From Emmonsiellopsis sp. PD_33 (lineage: Eukaryota; Ascomycota; Eurotiomycetes; Onygenales; Ajellomycetaceae), in NCBI GenBank assembly GCA_032988165.1, contig JANTQF010000138.1, positions 1 through 64,000 of the forward strand: a DNA stretch of 64,000 bases, read 5' to 3'. Every line of letters begins with the position of its first letter. Position 1 is the first letter of the stretch. A program made the translations under genes and the position numbers. This document shows positions 24,151 through 34,875 of the stretch, piece by piece. Below the pieces are notes generated by a model that had not been told where the DNA came from, made no database searches, and saw nothing but the letters and a program-made list of their open reading frames with translations.

Positions 24151-24800
24151 GTTACTACTAACAGCTACTACATGGAGACCCTAATTAAGATGTCTGATGA
24201 TTTTCAGAGACACCTCAGAAATGGATATTTCAGGGACTCTAAACTGTTCTATATCATGAAGGTTCTCAAGAGGAATAATGCAGCCAAGAAATCATTAAAG
24301 CTTCTATACAAGCTTACTGATGGCATCCTGTACCACATGCATGATAGCATAAGATGCCTGGTAATTCTAAGAGCCCTGTACAAAGAGATCTTTAATCTAG
24401 CCCACACCCCTAACCACCTAGGATTTAATTGGACCTTGGGAAATCTGCAGGATATGGTGATACACCACTGCACAATAGAGCTACAAAAATATATTAGACA
24501 TTACTCAAGCTGTCAGGTCAACTAAACACTGCAGCACAAGCCTCACAGACAGTACCAACCCATACAGACTGTAGATGTAGCAGGGTCTCTCCAAGTTCTT
24601 TAGATATATATATTCTAAAATATAATAATAATAGATGATATTCTCTTTATTATTATTTATAGCAGCTAGTTCCTTACTCTCTGAATCCTTCTTCAATCTG
24701 GTCTTGCATACAGGTATTCTACTAGCCATTATTTTAGTCATAATTTTGTAGTCTCTAGCCTTATCAGTTCTCACATCTTTTAAAGTTCAAACTTCTTCAA
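24130..24800 (+). mobile_element. Gypsy integrase zinc-binding fragment on the opposite strand
   Basis: An open stretch of 164 codons on the plus strand (24,031-24,525) carries the integrase H2C2 zinc-binding domain: DGILYHMHDS, LYKEIFNLAHTPNHLGF, NLQDMVIHHCTIELQKYIRH and SSCQVN. It continues with stops to about 24,800, with text such as HKPHRQYQPIQTVDV. It is clearly homologous to the minus-strand copy at 18,560-18,880, so the two form a large diverged inverted repeat. It is less decayed than that copy. The rest of the element is missing. Confidence 0.8.
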
Positions 24801-24839
24801 ATGAAATGACTACTTACCTGATCTTTCAAGGTGAGTAAG

Positions 24840-24960
24840 GGAGGGAAGGACAAATTCTAATACTTATAGAGAGGAGGGGGGGTAGATAAATATTAGACTA
24901 TTAGATGTATAATTGAAGAAGAAGAAAGAGGAAGAGGAAGAGGAAAAGATGAGTATTTTA
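24840..24960. repeat. Purine-rich low-complexity tract
   Basis: GAGAGGAGGGGGGG-type and GAAGAAGAAAGAGGAAGAGG-type runs in an otherwise AT-rich surrounding. No coding feature. Confidence 0.5.
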
Positions 24961-27900
24961 TAATAAATTAGATGTCATCTGACTACCCTACCTGGCAATT
25001 AATATGTTACTTTATTTACTTACTTCCAGTTCACCTCTGAAATCAACATCATCTTTTTTTATTTTCTATATACTAAACTGGCCAACTCAAATACAACTAT
25101 AGAATGAGCTCATACTGATGTCTTTTAAGATAATATATAATATGAATCCTCACCATTTTCAGAATATACATACAAACTAGCTACTAATAGCTCTAAAATA
25201 TATATATATAGATCTATGAAGTAAGTATATATCAATAATAAAGAGTAGGTGCAGTAATTTCCCACACCCTTCATCATATCATTGAAATAGATATTGGAAA
25301 TGCTTTATAAATACTTCATTTTACTATCTAGCAGCAGTAAATATACTAAAATTAAACTAATACTATATGGAAGATATATAGAAAGCAATCTAAAATGAAT
25401 ATATAACTACTTAGTTGAAAATCCCTACCCATGTATTCTCTCCAACCATGCATTAGAATTATCTCCTCCACAATAAAATCATTAAATCCTTTATTCTCTA
25501 TTTAATACATTCAGCTCTGCAACCAGTAATTCATTTTATCCAGGTTTTCATGAAAGAAATATACTCTAAAAATGCACTTAGTGCTATCAATCCACATCCC
25601 ACATCTAAAGCCATAGATTATACCTTATAAAGCCACAGATCCTATCTACTCTGAGATGAAGATAAAGTATATCTTCTTCTTCACAGCCTTCTTAACTTCA
25701 GAATCAGACTTCCATTTCTTTTCAGGTTTTTAATGGGTAATTAGCTCTACAAAGTTCCTCTAGCCTATACCACTGTATTGTTCCACAGAGATCATATAGT
25801 CCTAAAAATTAATAACTTCATCTCATACTCCAACTTAGATATACCTATTCTCATTCCTTTCAACTAGATCATCCCACAGCTTAATCTGGGTAGTAAGATT
25901 CACATATATTTCTAGATGAGGTATAAGCCATTGATCTTCAGGATTGCAGGTACTAACACATACATTTAATATACTATTACTCTATGAAATCAGACCATTC
26001 ATAGTTCAGGATCAGCCCAGTCTAATAGAACACCTAACAAAACTTATTTAAAGTGAACCTCTGAAAGAAATGCTGGAAGATATCCTCCTCATTAGTATAG
26101 TTATATATATTACATCCCAAATAACTAACTTTATTCAGCTTTTTTTCCTGTCAAATATATTTCTATAATAAAATCAATAGATTAGCAGTTTATTCTAACT
26201 TTGAAATACCCATAGACAGTGTCAACTACACAGCTTAGCACCATAATATTTTCTATTCAATTCAAGTTGGAGCTTTATCAACTGATCATAAGCACTCTGG
26301 ATCCCCATTAGTGACCCTATCAAATACCCTGTATATGAAATGACTGATTATTGATTCTCATAGTTGATAACTAGATCAGTATCTAAAGTCATCATCTCTA
26401 AAATCCATTTCCATGCTCATCATAATGATATTCTCCTAGAATTATTAATTAACTTATATTTTATATTTCTCTACCTATCATTAAATCTCCATCAATCCTC
26501 TCTAAATTTATCTTAACTCATAGCTGACTTCAGCTGAGTTTTTAGTTGGATTTCATTAGGTATCTAAGTCAACTCTTACCTTCATATAGCTAAGTGTCTT
26601 GCATTTTCATGTTCAAAAATTGTCAAGTGTGCCATTCTGTGCTGTGGTCCACATACATAATTTATAACTATAACTTCAAAACATCTGCAATATCAGTTTA
26701 TTCACTTCTCTGAAGAATGTAAGGAGATATAATCATCTTATCTACTACTAAAGATTTCTCTTCTATATATAATTTATTTACTTATAGGATCCTAATACAA
26801 CCTGATTATACTATTCATTAGAATTAGAGAATATACTACTCATATGATTCTGACTTTCTATTAATATACTATTACTCCTAGTAAGTGCAGGGTTCACAGG
26901 AGGAAGTTCATCCCTCTAGCTATTAGACTACTTCTGATTAGCAATATATTCATAAAGTTCTTATTTGTGAAATAGAAACTAATCATACTACTCAATTCCA
27001 AACTGAAGGAGTTAATGGCAGACATGACTGGGTAGTGGGTAGGCCAGATAATAATATGAAAATGAAATTATATCTAATGGAGAAGGAAACCTACAGATAA
27101 TGAAAGGAAATAGAAAAGATTAAAGTTCATAATTCTACTAGATGATATGACTTGAGATTTCTATTTTTAGAGGCACATTTAGTACACATTTAGCCCTATT
27201 TCTTTTTTTAGAGCTATTATATTCATACTCCTTTTCCAATTTTCCCACTTTTCCCTTCAAAAAAATCTAACCTATAATATGGTCATATACAGTCTTCATC
27301 ATCTTAAAAAACACACCCTTCATGAAGCAAACAAGTGCTCAGCTTCAAGAGGCTGATGTCTAAAATTACCACAGAACACCTCTAAAAACTACATCAATAT
27401 TAATATAAATGATCTAATATTTGATCATAACATGAGATCTTGGGATTTTATATCAGAGCCCATACCAGGCAATGCAGAGATATGTATTTATATTCTAATT
27501 CAATTATTTACTTGATCTTTTAACTTAGAAAATCAGGCAACAGATCAACCCAACCAGCCTACTAAAAACAATGATGATGGGAATGCTACATACTCTAACA
27601 ATAAGCTCTGCAAATCAAATGAGAAAGTAAATATAATATATTAACTCCTAAATATCACCTAGGTAGCTTATAAATTAGCTGATGATGAATATACCATAAA
27701 TAATGATATTAATAATAATATGAATTATTATACTGAGACCAAGGAGGATAAAATGAACAACATTAATGTCACATCTAAACATCCTCTGGGGGTCTAAGAG
27801 GCTGGAAACTCTGAGGTCCAAAAGGTTAATTCCTTTAATTCAATTATTTAAGATAATAATCTAATAATCTCATCACACATTAATGATAAAGCTAATTATA

Positions 27901-28279
27901 TTTATATAGTTAACAACCCTGTAGAGCTTCTTGTTCATAAATAGAATAAAAATTGTATGAATCCTTTTACAACAGCCTTCACTTTATGAATAAAGTCTAC
28001 TAGAATATCTCAAGAGCTATATTAGTCATTACTGCAGATTCTCCAGACTCTGAAGGATATTACTCTAATCCATAACCTCCCCAATGGACTATTAAATCTA
28101 AAAAAGAAATGTAGGGTATAGTTCCTAATTCTTCTACTATACTATATATAGATTCTGATTATCTCTTCAGATTAGATGCTAATATTCTCTTATGCTGAAA
28201 AATGCCTTATCAATTATACATTAATATCCTTATACTTCCAAGATATGATCTTATTAGTATCAAGGCTTGTTAAGTTCCA

Positions 28280-30540
28280 GAGGTTTCAACAGCACATGCA
28301 CATTAGGATGGTAGAAGTTGTCAACTCCCCTATAGAATTATAGTACTTATATAGCTGGAGAAGCTTAATTAAACACTGCTCCAGAGAATTTACCTTATAT
28401 CTTTCCACCAGTGAACTGATTTTCCCCTCCAATTTCATACAGTATCAGTATGAAAATGATAAATATCCATATAGATGACCAGACAAGATCAACTTCAATT
28501 ATATGGGTAAAGTGCAGTTTATTGGAAAGAATAGACAGAAGACATCCTTATATTTTAATAGAACTATTTTGCAGATTCAATCTACCATATAGTACTTAAC
28601 TCTAAATGCAGAAGGATCTAATTTTTAGAGTCCTCATCTACCCTTTCATTAATATAAGGTAATTTTAGTTGAGAGTAATATATTGAATATCATTCTAGCA
28701 AGCTCTATTCTATTCAGAGCCTACATCTTTATTAATTATATCTTTAATGAAATCAACAACACCTTCCCAACTGAAAATTTTACTTCTAGTTTTTTCCTTC
28801 AGAGAGTTCTTCATGTGACTTCAGCTACTACTCAGCCATACTACAGATCAACACCAATATGCAGAGAGCTGAAGATTATAGTTTATGAGAGAAAGTTCTT
28901 AAAGAATATCTTTACTGAAGAGTAGAAAGTATTATTCCTTTCTTATCAGCTTTTTATTAATAGGTTTGGCCTCTATCAGAACATGTATCAGAGTTTAATG
29001 GGTATATATTAAATCTCAGCTCTGAGTGCAGCTGAATGCAAGAAGCATAATAATCTATTCATAGTGATATTTAGTTTATATAATATAAACTTTCTAGATA
29101 CTATTAGAGTCTTATCCTCTGAATTCCTACAGTTAGACAGTGAGAACATTCTAGTTAATATTGATAATAACACTGTTCAGGTTATTTCTTCTTACTTATC
29201 ATTTATTAGTGACATGCCACAGTAGAATAGGAATGCTGATATTAAAGGCTCAAGTGCAGAGTACTCATGTTAGAGCTGTCTGATTGAGGATCAAAAGAGA
29301 TTAAATTTATTATTTAATATTATTTAAAATAGGTGCTATTATCATGACACTCAACAGGTCTGATGCCAGGCAGAGAGTACTCCAAACCTGACAAAGAAAA
29401 AGAAGCTATAGTAGAGGAGTAAATTAGCAGATAATAACTCTTACCTATTTAAGATATACTTAAGTTTAAATCTGATTACATTCTTCTCATTCAATTCTGC
29501 ACACAGTAAGTATTCAGGGATTTTAAAAATAGCTCATTCTGTGCTAGTAGAATCAGTATTAACTCCAGTTGAAAAGACTAAGTATCTTCAAATATTATAG
29601 ATCTTTTCTTTTCCCTGAGGATGAGCATACCTACAGTTACCTCTTACTCATTTAGAGAAGTACTAACTGCAAGAGCATACTTAGACATCTATTCTAATAT
29701 TACTTATATTGCAATGTGACCTTAAATATTTATAGCTTAAAAATCAAATCTATAGGATACTCCCACTGGCATTCTCAAAACTTAGCACCTCAGTGGTGAA
29801 CTTAACTATTAATATATTTATAATAATTGCAAGAAGTAATTCAATCTTACTATCATATAATCTAGCTATCTATAATCTAAAAGAAATTCAATAAATCATT
29901 ATCATTACTCATTAATACCTATAGTTCTTTCTAGATGCAGTAGTAAATACAGTACAACAAGCCTGAGCTTCTTCTCATGTAAGGTTAGTAAGTCAGAGCT
30001 AACAAGTATTCTCAGTACTAAGTCAGATGTTAATATCAACCAGGCCAGATAGATATTCTACCTTTACCATGATAAAAGGTCTAGAGTAAGATTTAGCTCT
30101 CTCTATGAAAAAAGATGCATCCTTCATTGGAATGAAAAACTAACTGAATATACATATTAAACTACACTATATTAATGAAATCAGAGAATATAAAACTACC
30201 AACAACAGTAATATGTTAATAGGAGAGGATAAATATAGAGATTATAAATAACTGATCTACTGTATAAATCATCATAACATTGAAAAGATATTACTTCAAT
30301 AGGAGAGTTTCTGTTGGATAGTTTAGCTTGCTTTTTATGATGCATTTGATGACTCTCAGTCAGAACTTGGGGAGAAATTAAGGAAAATCTATGAATATTA
30401 TCTCACTCTTCTAATCAATCTGATTTGGGTTGATAATTATGAATCTGATGATGTTCTTTCAACCAATAAATTATGTGTGTTGGAGAATCTTTCAGATCAT
30501 ACCTGGAAATTCCTGCAGGTGAATCTTATATCTTTACTGT
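28280..30540 (+). mobile_element. Decayed fungal transposase-like reading frame (DNA transposon relic, probable)
   Basis: The plus strand has protein-like text with regularly placed stops: LYFNRTILQIQSTI near 28,545, an open segment 28,683-28,925 containing FTSSFFLQRVLHVTSATTQP, then FGLYQNMYQSLMGIY near 28,970, ISDMPQ.NRNADIKGSSAEYSC near 29,205 and LGEKLRKIYEYYLTLLINLI near 30,370. The block order FGLYRNMYRSLMG then DMPQQQENAGF-like is familiar to me from a repeated transposase-like family in Onygenales genomes. The superfamily (CACTA-like or another) is inference. Stops again sit at probable Gln and Arg codons. It may extend left to about 27,600 and right to about 31,100. Confidence 0.6.
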
Positions 30541-31494
30541 CATTAAAGAATAGCATGAATATACTGGGAATTCTGATAAATTAAATATTAAATCTTCTAA
30601 ATGTCCACCCATTTCTTTAAAAACTAAGATAGGCATACAGTCTTAACTGGAATAAACCATCCATCCTGAAATCAGGATCAAGGCCACTTTAATTTTACTA
30701 AAAAATTACTTTTATACCTAAGTATTATCTCTCATTCTCATTAGGATACTGTTGATTATATGCTTATTTATTATACAGTAATAAAACCCATCAGATAATA
30801 CTCATACAAGAAGATGTTATTAAGTATAGAAATTCAAAAATTAATCAGATTCAAGCTATTTTTATTCATAATTTATATGAATATAGTGATTAGGTTTTTT
30901 TTACAATCACATTGATGAGTTCAACTGGATTCAATGGGTTATTAGATCTATTAATTCTAAGTGATGATTCTGGGAATTACATAATAATCAGTCTTCCTAT
31001 TGTGTGGAAATCAAGTCTCTATATTATATCAGTCCAACATAAGTTTAGGGGTAGGTTATAATATAGTTCTGAAGGCATCAAGCTTTTACACTGTACATGG
31101 AACATGTCATTTTTTTAGCTACTTCTAAATCCCAAAATCCTTTTTAATAGCAACTAATAAGTCAATCTATAAGGTTACTCTATACATAACTATTCTCTTC
31201 TTTCATGCTAGTAGTAGTTGATCATCATCATTCAGACTGCATCCTCTTTGTGATAATTAATTATAATGTCTGATACTAGAAAATGATGCTACAAGATAGA
31301 AAAATAATGTGCTCAGAAGCAGAAGACTCCTACATTAATACTTACTTAATATGATAGCTCATCTAGTGCATCTTGCAGGCAAGGTTTACTAATAAGCTCT
31401 CCTATACAATCTCATGTAATAAGCTCAGGATGAGCCTCAATGTCTCCCACAATAAGTAGCATTCAGAGCTAAATGTAGGGCAACACCCCCACTT

Positions 31495-31710
31495 ATAATT
31501 CAGCACTTAACCCTGTAAATATCCTGAAGATCACTAATATGTATTATAACATTAATTTACCAAGTGATTCAGTGCTTAACCCAGTAAATATCTCAAAGAT
31601 GATCAATATATATTATAACATTAATTTATCAAGTGATTCAGCACTTAACCCAGTAAATATCCTGAAGATGACTAATATGTGCTATAATGTTGATCTACCA
31701 AGTGATGCCT
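31495..31710 (+). repeat. 69-bp tandem repeat, about 3 copies, in frame
   Basis: The unit carrying YYNINLPSDSVLNPVNISKM recurs every 23 codons, and an open frame runs through it at 31,539-31,751. Because the unit is a multiple of three the frame survives. The surrounding DNA is decayed repeat, so expression is doubtful. Confidence 0.75.
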
Positions 31711-31883
31711 ATAAGCTTAATAGAGAGGCCTATATTAAATTTAATTTCTAAAAGACATCCCTATAATAGTGAGTATGGGCTGATATACCTGGTTCTATGA
31801 GATGAGACTAAATACCCAGAAAATGAAAGCACACCATAAAGGTATATTAATATATAAAAGAGGTATATTTTACTACTAGGTAA

Positions 31884-32092
31884 GCTAATATTTTCTATTT
31901 ACTCATATTACATCCCAATCATTAAGAATATTCTTCCTATATAATGACTGTCAGAGCTGATGTTTCTCATTCACCTACATTACATTTAAATTACTAAGGA
32001 TATTTCCCCCTATATAATGACTGTTAGAGCTAATATTTTCCATTCACCTATATTACATTTAAAATCATTAAGGGCATTCTCTATCTAGTCTT
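31884..32092. repeat. 72-73-bp tandem repeat, about 2.8 copies
   Basis: Units begin AGCTGATGTTTCTCATTCAC or AGCTAATATTTTCCATTCAC and end with CTATATAATGACTGTYAG. Single isolated copies of the AGAGCTGATATTTT core recur near 33,045, 33,425 and 33,597. Confidence 0.7.
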
Positions 32093-32217
32093 CTTTTCTC
32101 TACCTACATCTATTCTACATTTATGCTGATACTATCAATCTATTTTCTTTCTCTTTCAGCAGACTACTTGCAAGTTGTTGCATCCACTAAAAATGAATGC
32201 CTGTATAGGCTCACTAC

Positions 32218-32470
32218 AATCTAGGCTGTTATCTATTATTAACCTGGGTTATTACTCATTATTAACCTGGACTACTATTCATCATTAATCTGAGCTGCTA
32301 TTCATTATCAACCTGGGCCACTATTCATTATCAACCTGGGCTATTACTCATTATCAACCTGGGCTGCTATTTATTATCAACCTAGGCTGCTATCTATCAT
32401 CAATCTGAGCTACTACCCATTATTAATCTGAGCTGTCATCTATTATCAATCTGGGCTGCTGCCTATCATC
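32218..32470. repeat. 23-bp minisatellite, exactly 11 copies
   Basis: Eleven consecutive 23-base units with consensus AACCTGGGCTGCTATTCATTAT plus C (or T). All copies keep the 23-base length without indels, and variants are almost all C/T or A/G transitions. No open frame runs through all copies because 23 is not a multiple of three. Confidence 0.9.
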
Positions 32471-32619
32471 AAAACTAGTAGTTAAGAGATGTGGAAAATC
32501 TGAAGATGAAGTTAAAAGTCATACTAGTTATAATTAGTATTATTAGAAGTATAGAGACTAGTAAATCATTATTAATAAATATAGTTCTCAATAAAGAATG
32601 TCTTATTCTAATTAATAGT

Positions 32620-32745
32620 ATGTGTGCCTGCACTATCATCATTACTAAGATCTCATTTAATTATAGACCCTAGAAGTACAGAGCAGCAATCAAGTTTATT
32701 TCTCCTATAGAGTGAGAAAAGAAACTTAAACTTATTTTTGATGAG
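32620..32745. repeat. Dispersed direct repeat copy 1 (partner 33,280-33,390)
   Basis: The segment containing TTTAATTATAGACCCTAGAAGTA followed by TAGAGTGAGAAA matches 33,280-33,390 in the same orientation with transition-type differences. Confidence 0.6.
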
Positions 32746-33279
32746 ATTTAGACCCACTATAATGAAGGATAATATTAAAATGATTCTAATATTATAATTA
32801 CTATTATAAGAGTAGAAGTAGTATACTCTGATGTTAAAGATATTACAGTATTATTCATCAAAGAACTGATGAAATAAGATAGTATTTATAGCATTCTAGG
32901 AAAGATAATTAAGTTTACTATAAATAACTCAGCTCAACTTCATACTCAACTTCAGCTGTATTTAGATAGAGGGATATGGAGAATAGTATCTATAGCATTC
33001 TAATTTATTTTAGTAAGTATCTCCTCCTATACTATGATTATCAGAGCTGATATTTTAATGTATAAAGAGGTAATTAAGTGCATTTATCTGGTATAATGAG
33101 AATTTACTTAAATGCCCAATCAACAGGAAGTATGCTATAGAGATTTATTAGTATATAAAAGAGGTATATTCCATCACTAGGGAATCTGAGAGCTACTAAA
33201 GAAATAAACTCAATTACCACTCTATACTTCTTAGATTTATAATTGAATGATATCTCAGTAATAATAGTGATGCAGGCAC

Positions 33280-33390
33280 ACATCTAAACTACCATTATTA
33301 TTAAGATATTATTTAATTATAGACCCAAGAAGTATAGAGCTACAATCAGATTCATTTCTCTAGTAGAGTGAGAAAGAGAATACTTATTTT
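33280..33390. repeat. Dispersed direct repeat copy 2 (partner 32,620-32,745)
   Basis: Carries TTTAATTATAGACCCAAGAAG and TAGAGTGAGAAAGAGAA corresponding to copy 1. Each copy is followed within about 250 bases by the AGCTGATATTTT core seen in the 72-bp tandem array. Confidence 0.6.
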
Positions 33391-33493
33391 TAGTGAGTAT
33401 CTTCCCATATATTATACTTATTAAAGCTGATATTTTCTTTTCAAGATTCTTTTCTTTCTTAATATTACTAGATGTGAGATCATTACCTAAATA

Positions 33494-33589
33494 AACATCA
33501 TCTTAATTCTTAAACTCTTAAATGGCAACATCATCTTAATTCTTAAATTCTCAAATAGCAATATCACCTTGATCCTCACCCCCTAAATG
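33494..33589. repeat. 33-bp tandem repeat, about 3 copies
   Basis: Units AACATCATCTTAATTCTTAA plus 13 further bases repeat at 33,494, 33,527 and 33,560 with a few transitions. Confidence 0.7.
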
Positions 33590-33804
33590 AATTATCAGAG
33601 CTGATTTTTCTTTACTTATAGCAGCTTTACCCTGTTAATGGCAGTAATGATGGTAGCTATAGATTAATTTGATAAATATACTGCTAAATGTGAAATTAAT
33701 GATGGATACCTCTGAAAGAATGTATATTTAGACTGGGAATTACTTTATAATCAGACTGTAGTTAAATAGTGATCTAATCATACTTTAATTATATTATAAT
33801 CATA

Positions 33805-33995
33805 TTTAAATCATGCTCTGATGCTCTAACTGTGTTATTATAGTGTTTATATAATGATTCTACCATATCTAAATCATACTCTAGTCCTCTGACTGTGCTA
33901 CTACAGTGGTTACATGATGATTCCATCATGTCTAAACTATGCTCTGGTCCTCTAACCATGCTACCACAATGATTACATGATAGTTCCATAATAGT
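33805..33995 (-). repeat. 63-bp tandem repeat, 3 copies, in frame on the minus strand
   Basis: The minus strand reads MELSCNHCGSMVRGPEHSLD and two diverged copies of the same 21-residue unit (MESSCNHCSSTVRGLEYDLD; VESLYKHYNNTVRASEHDLN). The open frame of 71 codons (33,789-34,004) is entirely repeat. Paired Cys-x2-Cys is present in two of the three units. No known domain. Confidence 0.7.
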
Positions 33996-34038
33996 CATTG
34001 CCATGTTTATATAAGGATATTAAATGTAATGTAGTTAG

Positions 34039-34140
34039 AGTGCTATTACAGTCAGAGCATTATTATAGTTAGAGTGTTATAGCAGTTAGAGTGTTATTGC
34101 AGTTGGAGTGTTATTACAGTCAGAGTGTTATTATAATTAG
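34039..34140. repeat. 17-bp minisatellite, 6 copies
   Basis: Units of AGTGTTATTACAGTCAG and variants follow each other every 17 bases from 34,039. They are followed by two direct copies of GTATAGTTAGAGTGCTTCAT near 34,265-34,310. Confidence 0.8.
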
Positions 34141-34514
34141 AATGTTATATATATATAAACATTAATGGAGCATTACATGGAGCATGATAGTAGTCAGGGT
34201 ATTATATATATATAAATGTGGATGGAGCATTACATGAAGCATTACAGAAACATTATATTATATAAAGTATAGTTAGAGTGCTTCATGAAGTATAGTTAGA
34301 GTGCTTCATGAAGTATAATTATAACATTATAATATATTTATATGGTTCTTTGATTTACACACTCTGAAAATAGTAATAATATCATCACAGATGTTAATTT
34401 TAAAGTACTCTATCAGAGCAATGGTGTTTACATGGTGGATCCACAGCAGAACAGTCTCACAAAAATCTGGTATGATTGCCACAGCACTAGGCATAATAAT
34501 GTGGATATAATAAT

Positions 34515-34875
34515 CGCTAGCAGAAGGGGCAGAGAGAGACATTTTAGGGTTGTAAATATATTAAGGTGTGGTTCAAAAGCAGATGTGAAATTGATAAATA
34601 ATCTATGTATAGATAGATATATAGGGGAACGCAAAAGATTGTGAAATGTTTCTGATAGTTCTAAATTTCCTTCGTATCAAATGGAGTCCAGAATGAGGCG
34701 GGGTTTTTCCGTGGGAATCATAAAATGAAAAGAACCATAAGAGGGTAGCAAAGGAACAGATTAAGCGTGGTATAGATCCGATCTCATAAATGATAGGGAA
34801 AAGGAGGTAAGGGGTGGTTCATGCATATCATAGTCGTAAAGATTTAATGATTCAGTTCCAACTCATCTTCCTCCC
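34515..34875. other. Right shoulder of the isochore and 3' flank of the zinc-cluster gene
   Basis: CpG reappears at 34,515 and becomes frequent by 34,650. Nothing coding is supported. The last 200 bases are probably the 3' UTR of the transcription factor gene on the minus strand. Confidence 0.5.

Larger units (their letters stand above)
12154..34514. repeat. AT-rich, CpG-free isochore of decayed mobile elements
   Basis: A continuous block of roughly 22.4 kb whose base composition, dinucleotides and coding content differ sharply from both flanks. Reading by eye I found no CpG between 12,152 and 34,515, whereas CpA and TpG are plentiful. All recognisable coding matter inside is mobile-element derived and interrupted by stop codons. 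This is the picture expected from C-to-T decay of repeats (repeat-induced point mutation or methylation-coupled deamination) in fungi. Sub-features are listed separately. Stretches without a sub-feature (for example 13,000-13,980, 24,800-28,280 and 30,540-31,490) are AT-rich with no recognised domain. Confidence 0.85.

Noticed and set aside
12440..34310. CRISPR-like arrays among the tandem repeats
   Set aside because: Repeats are head-to-tail without unique spacers, and the genome is eukaryotic.
34432..34644. Frame of 70 codons at the right isochore edge
   Set aside because: Overlaps opposite-strand frames, has no domain, and lies across the composition boundary.
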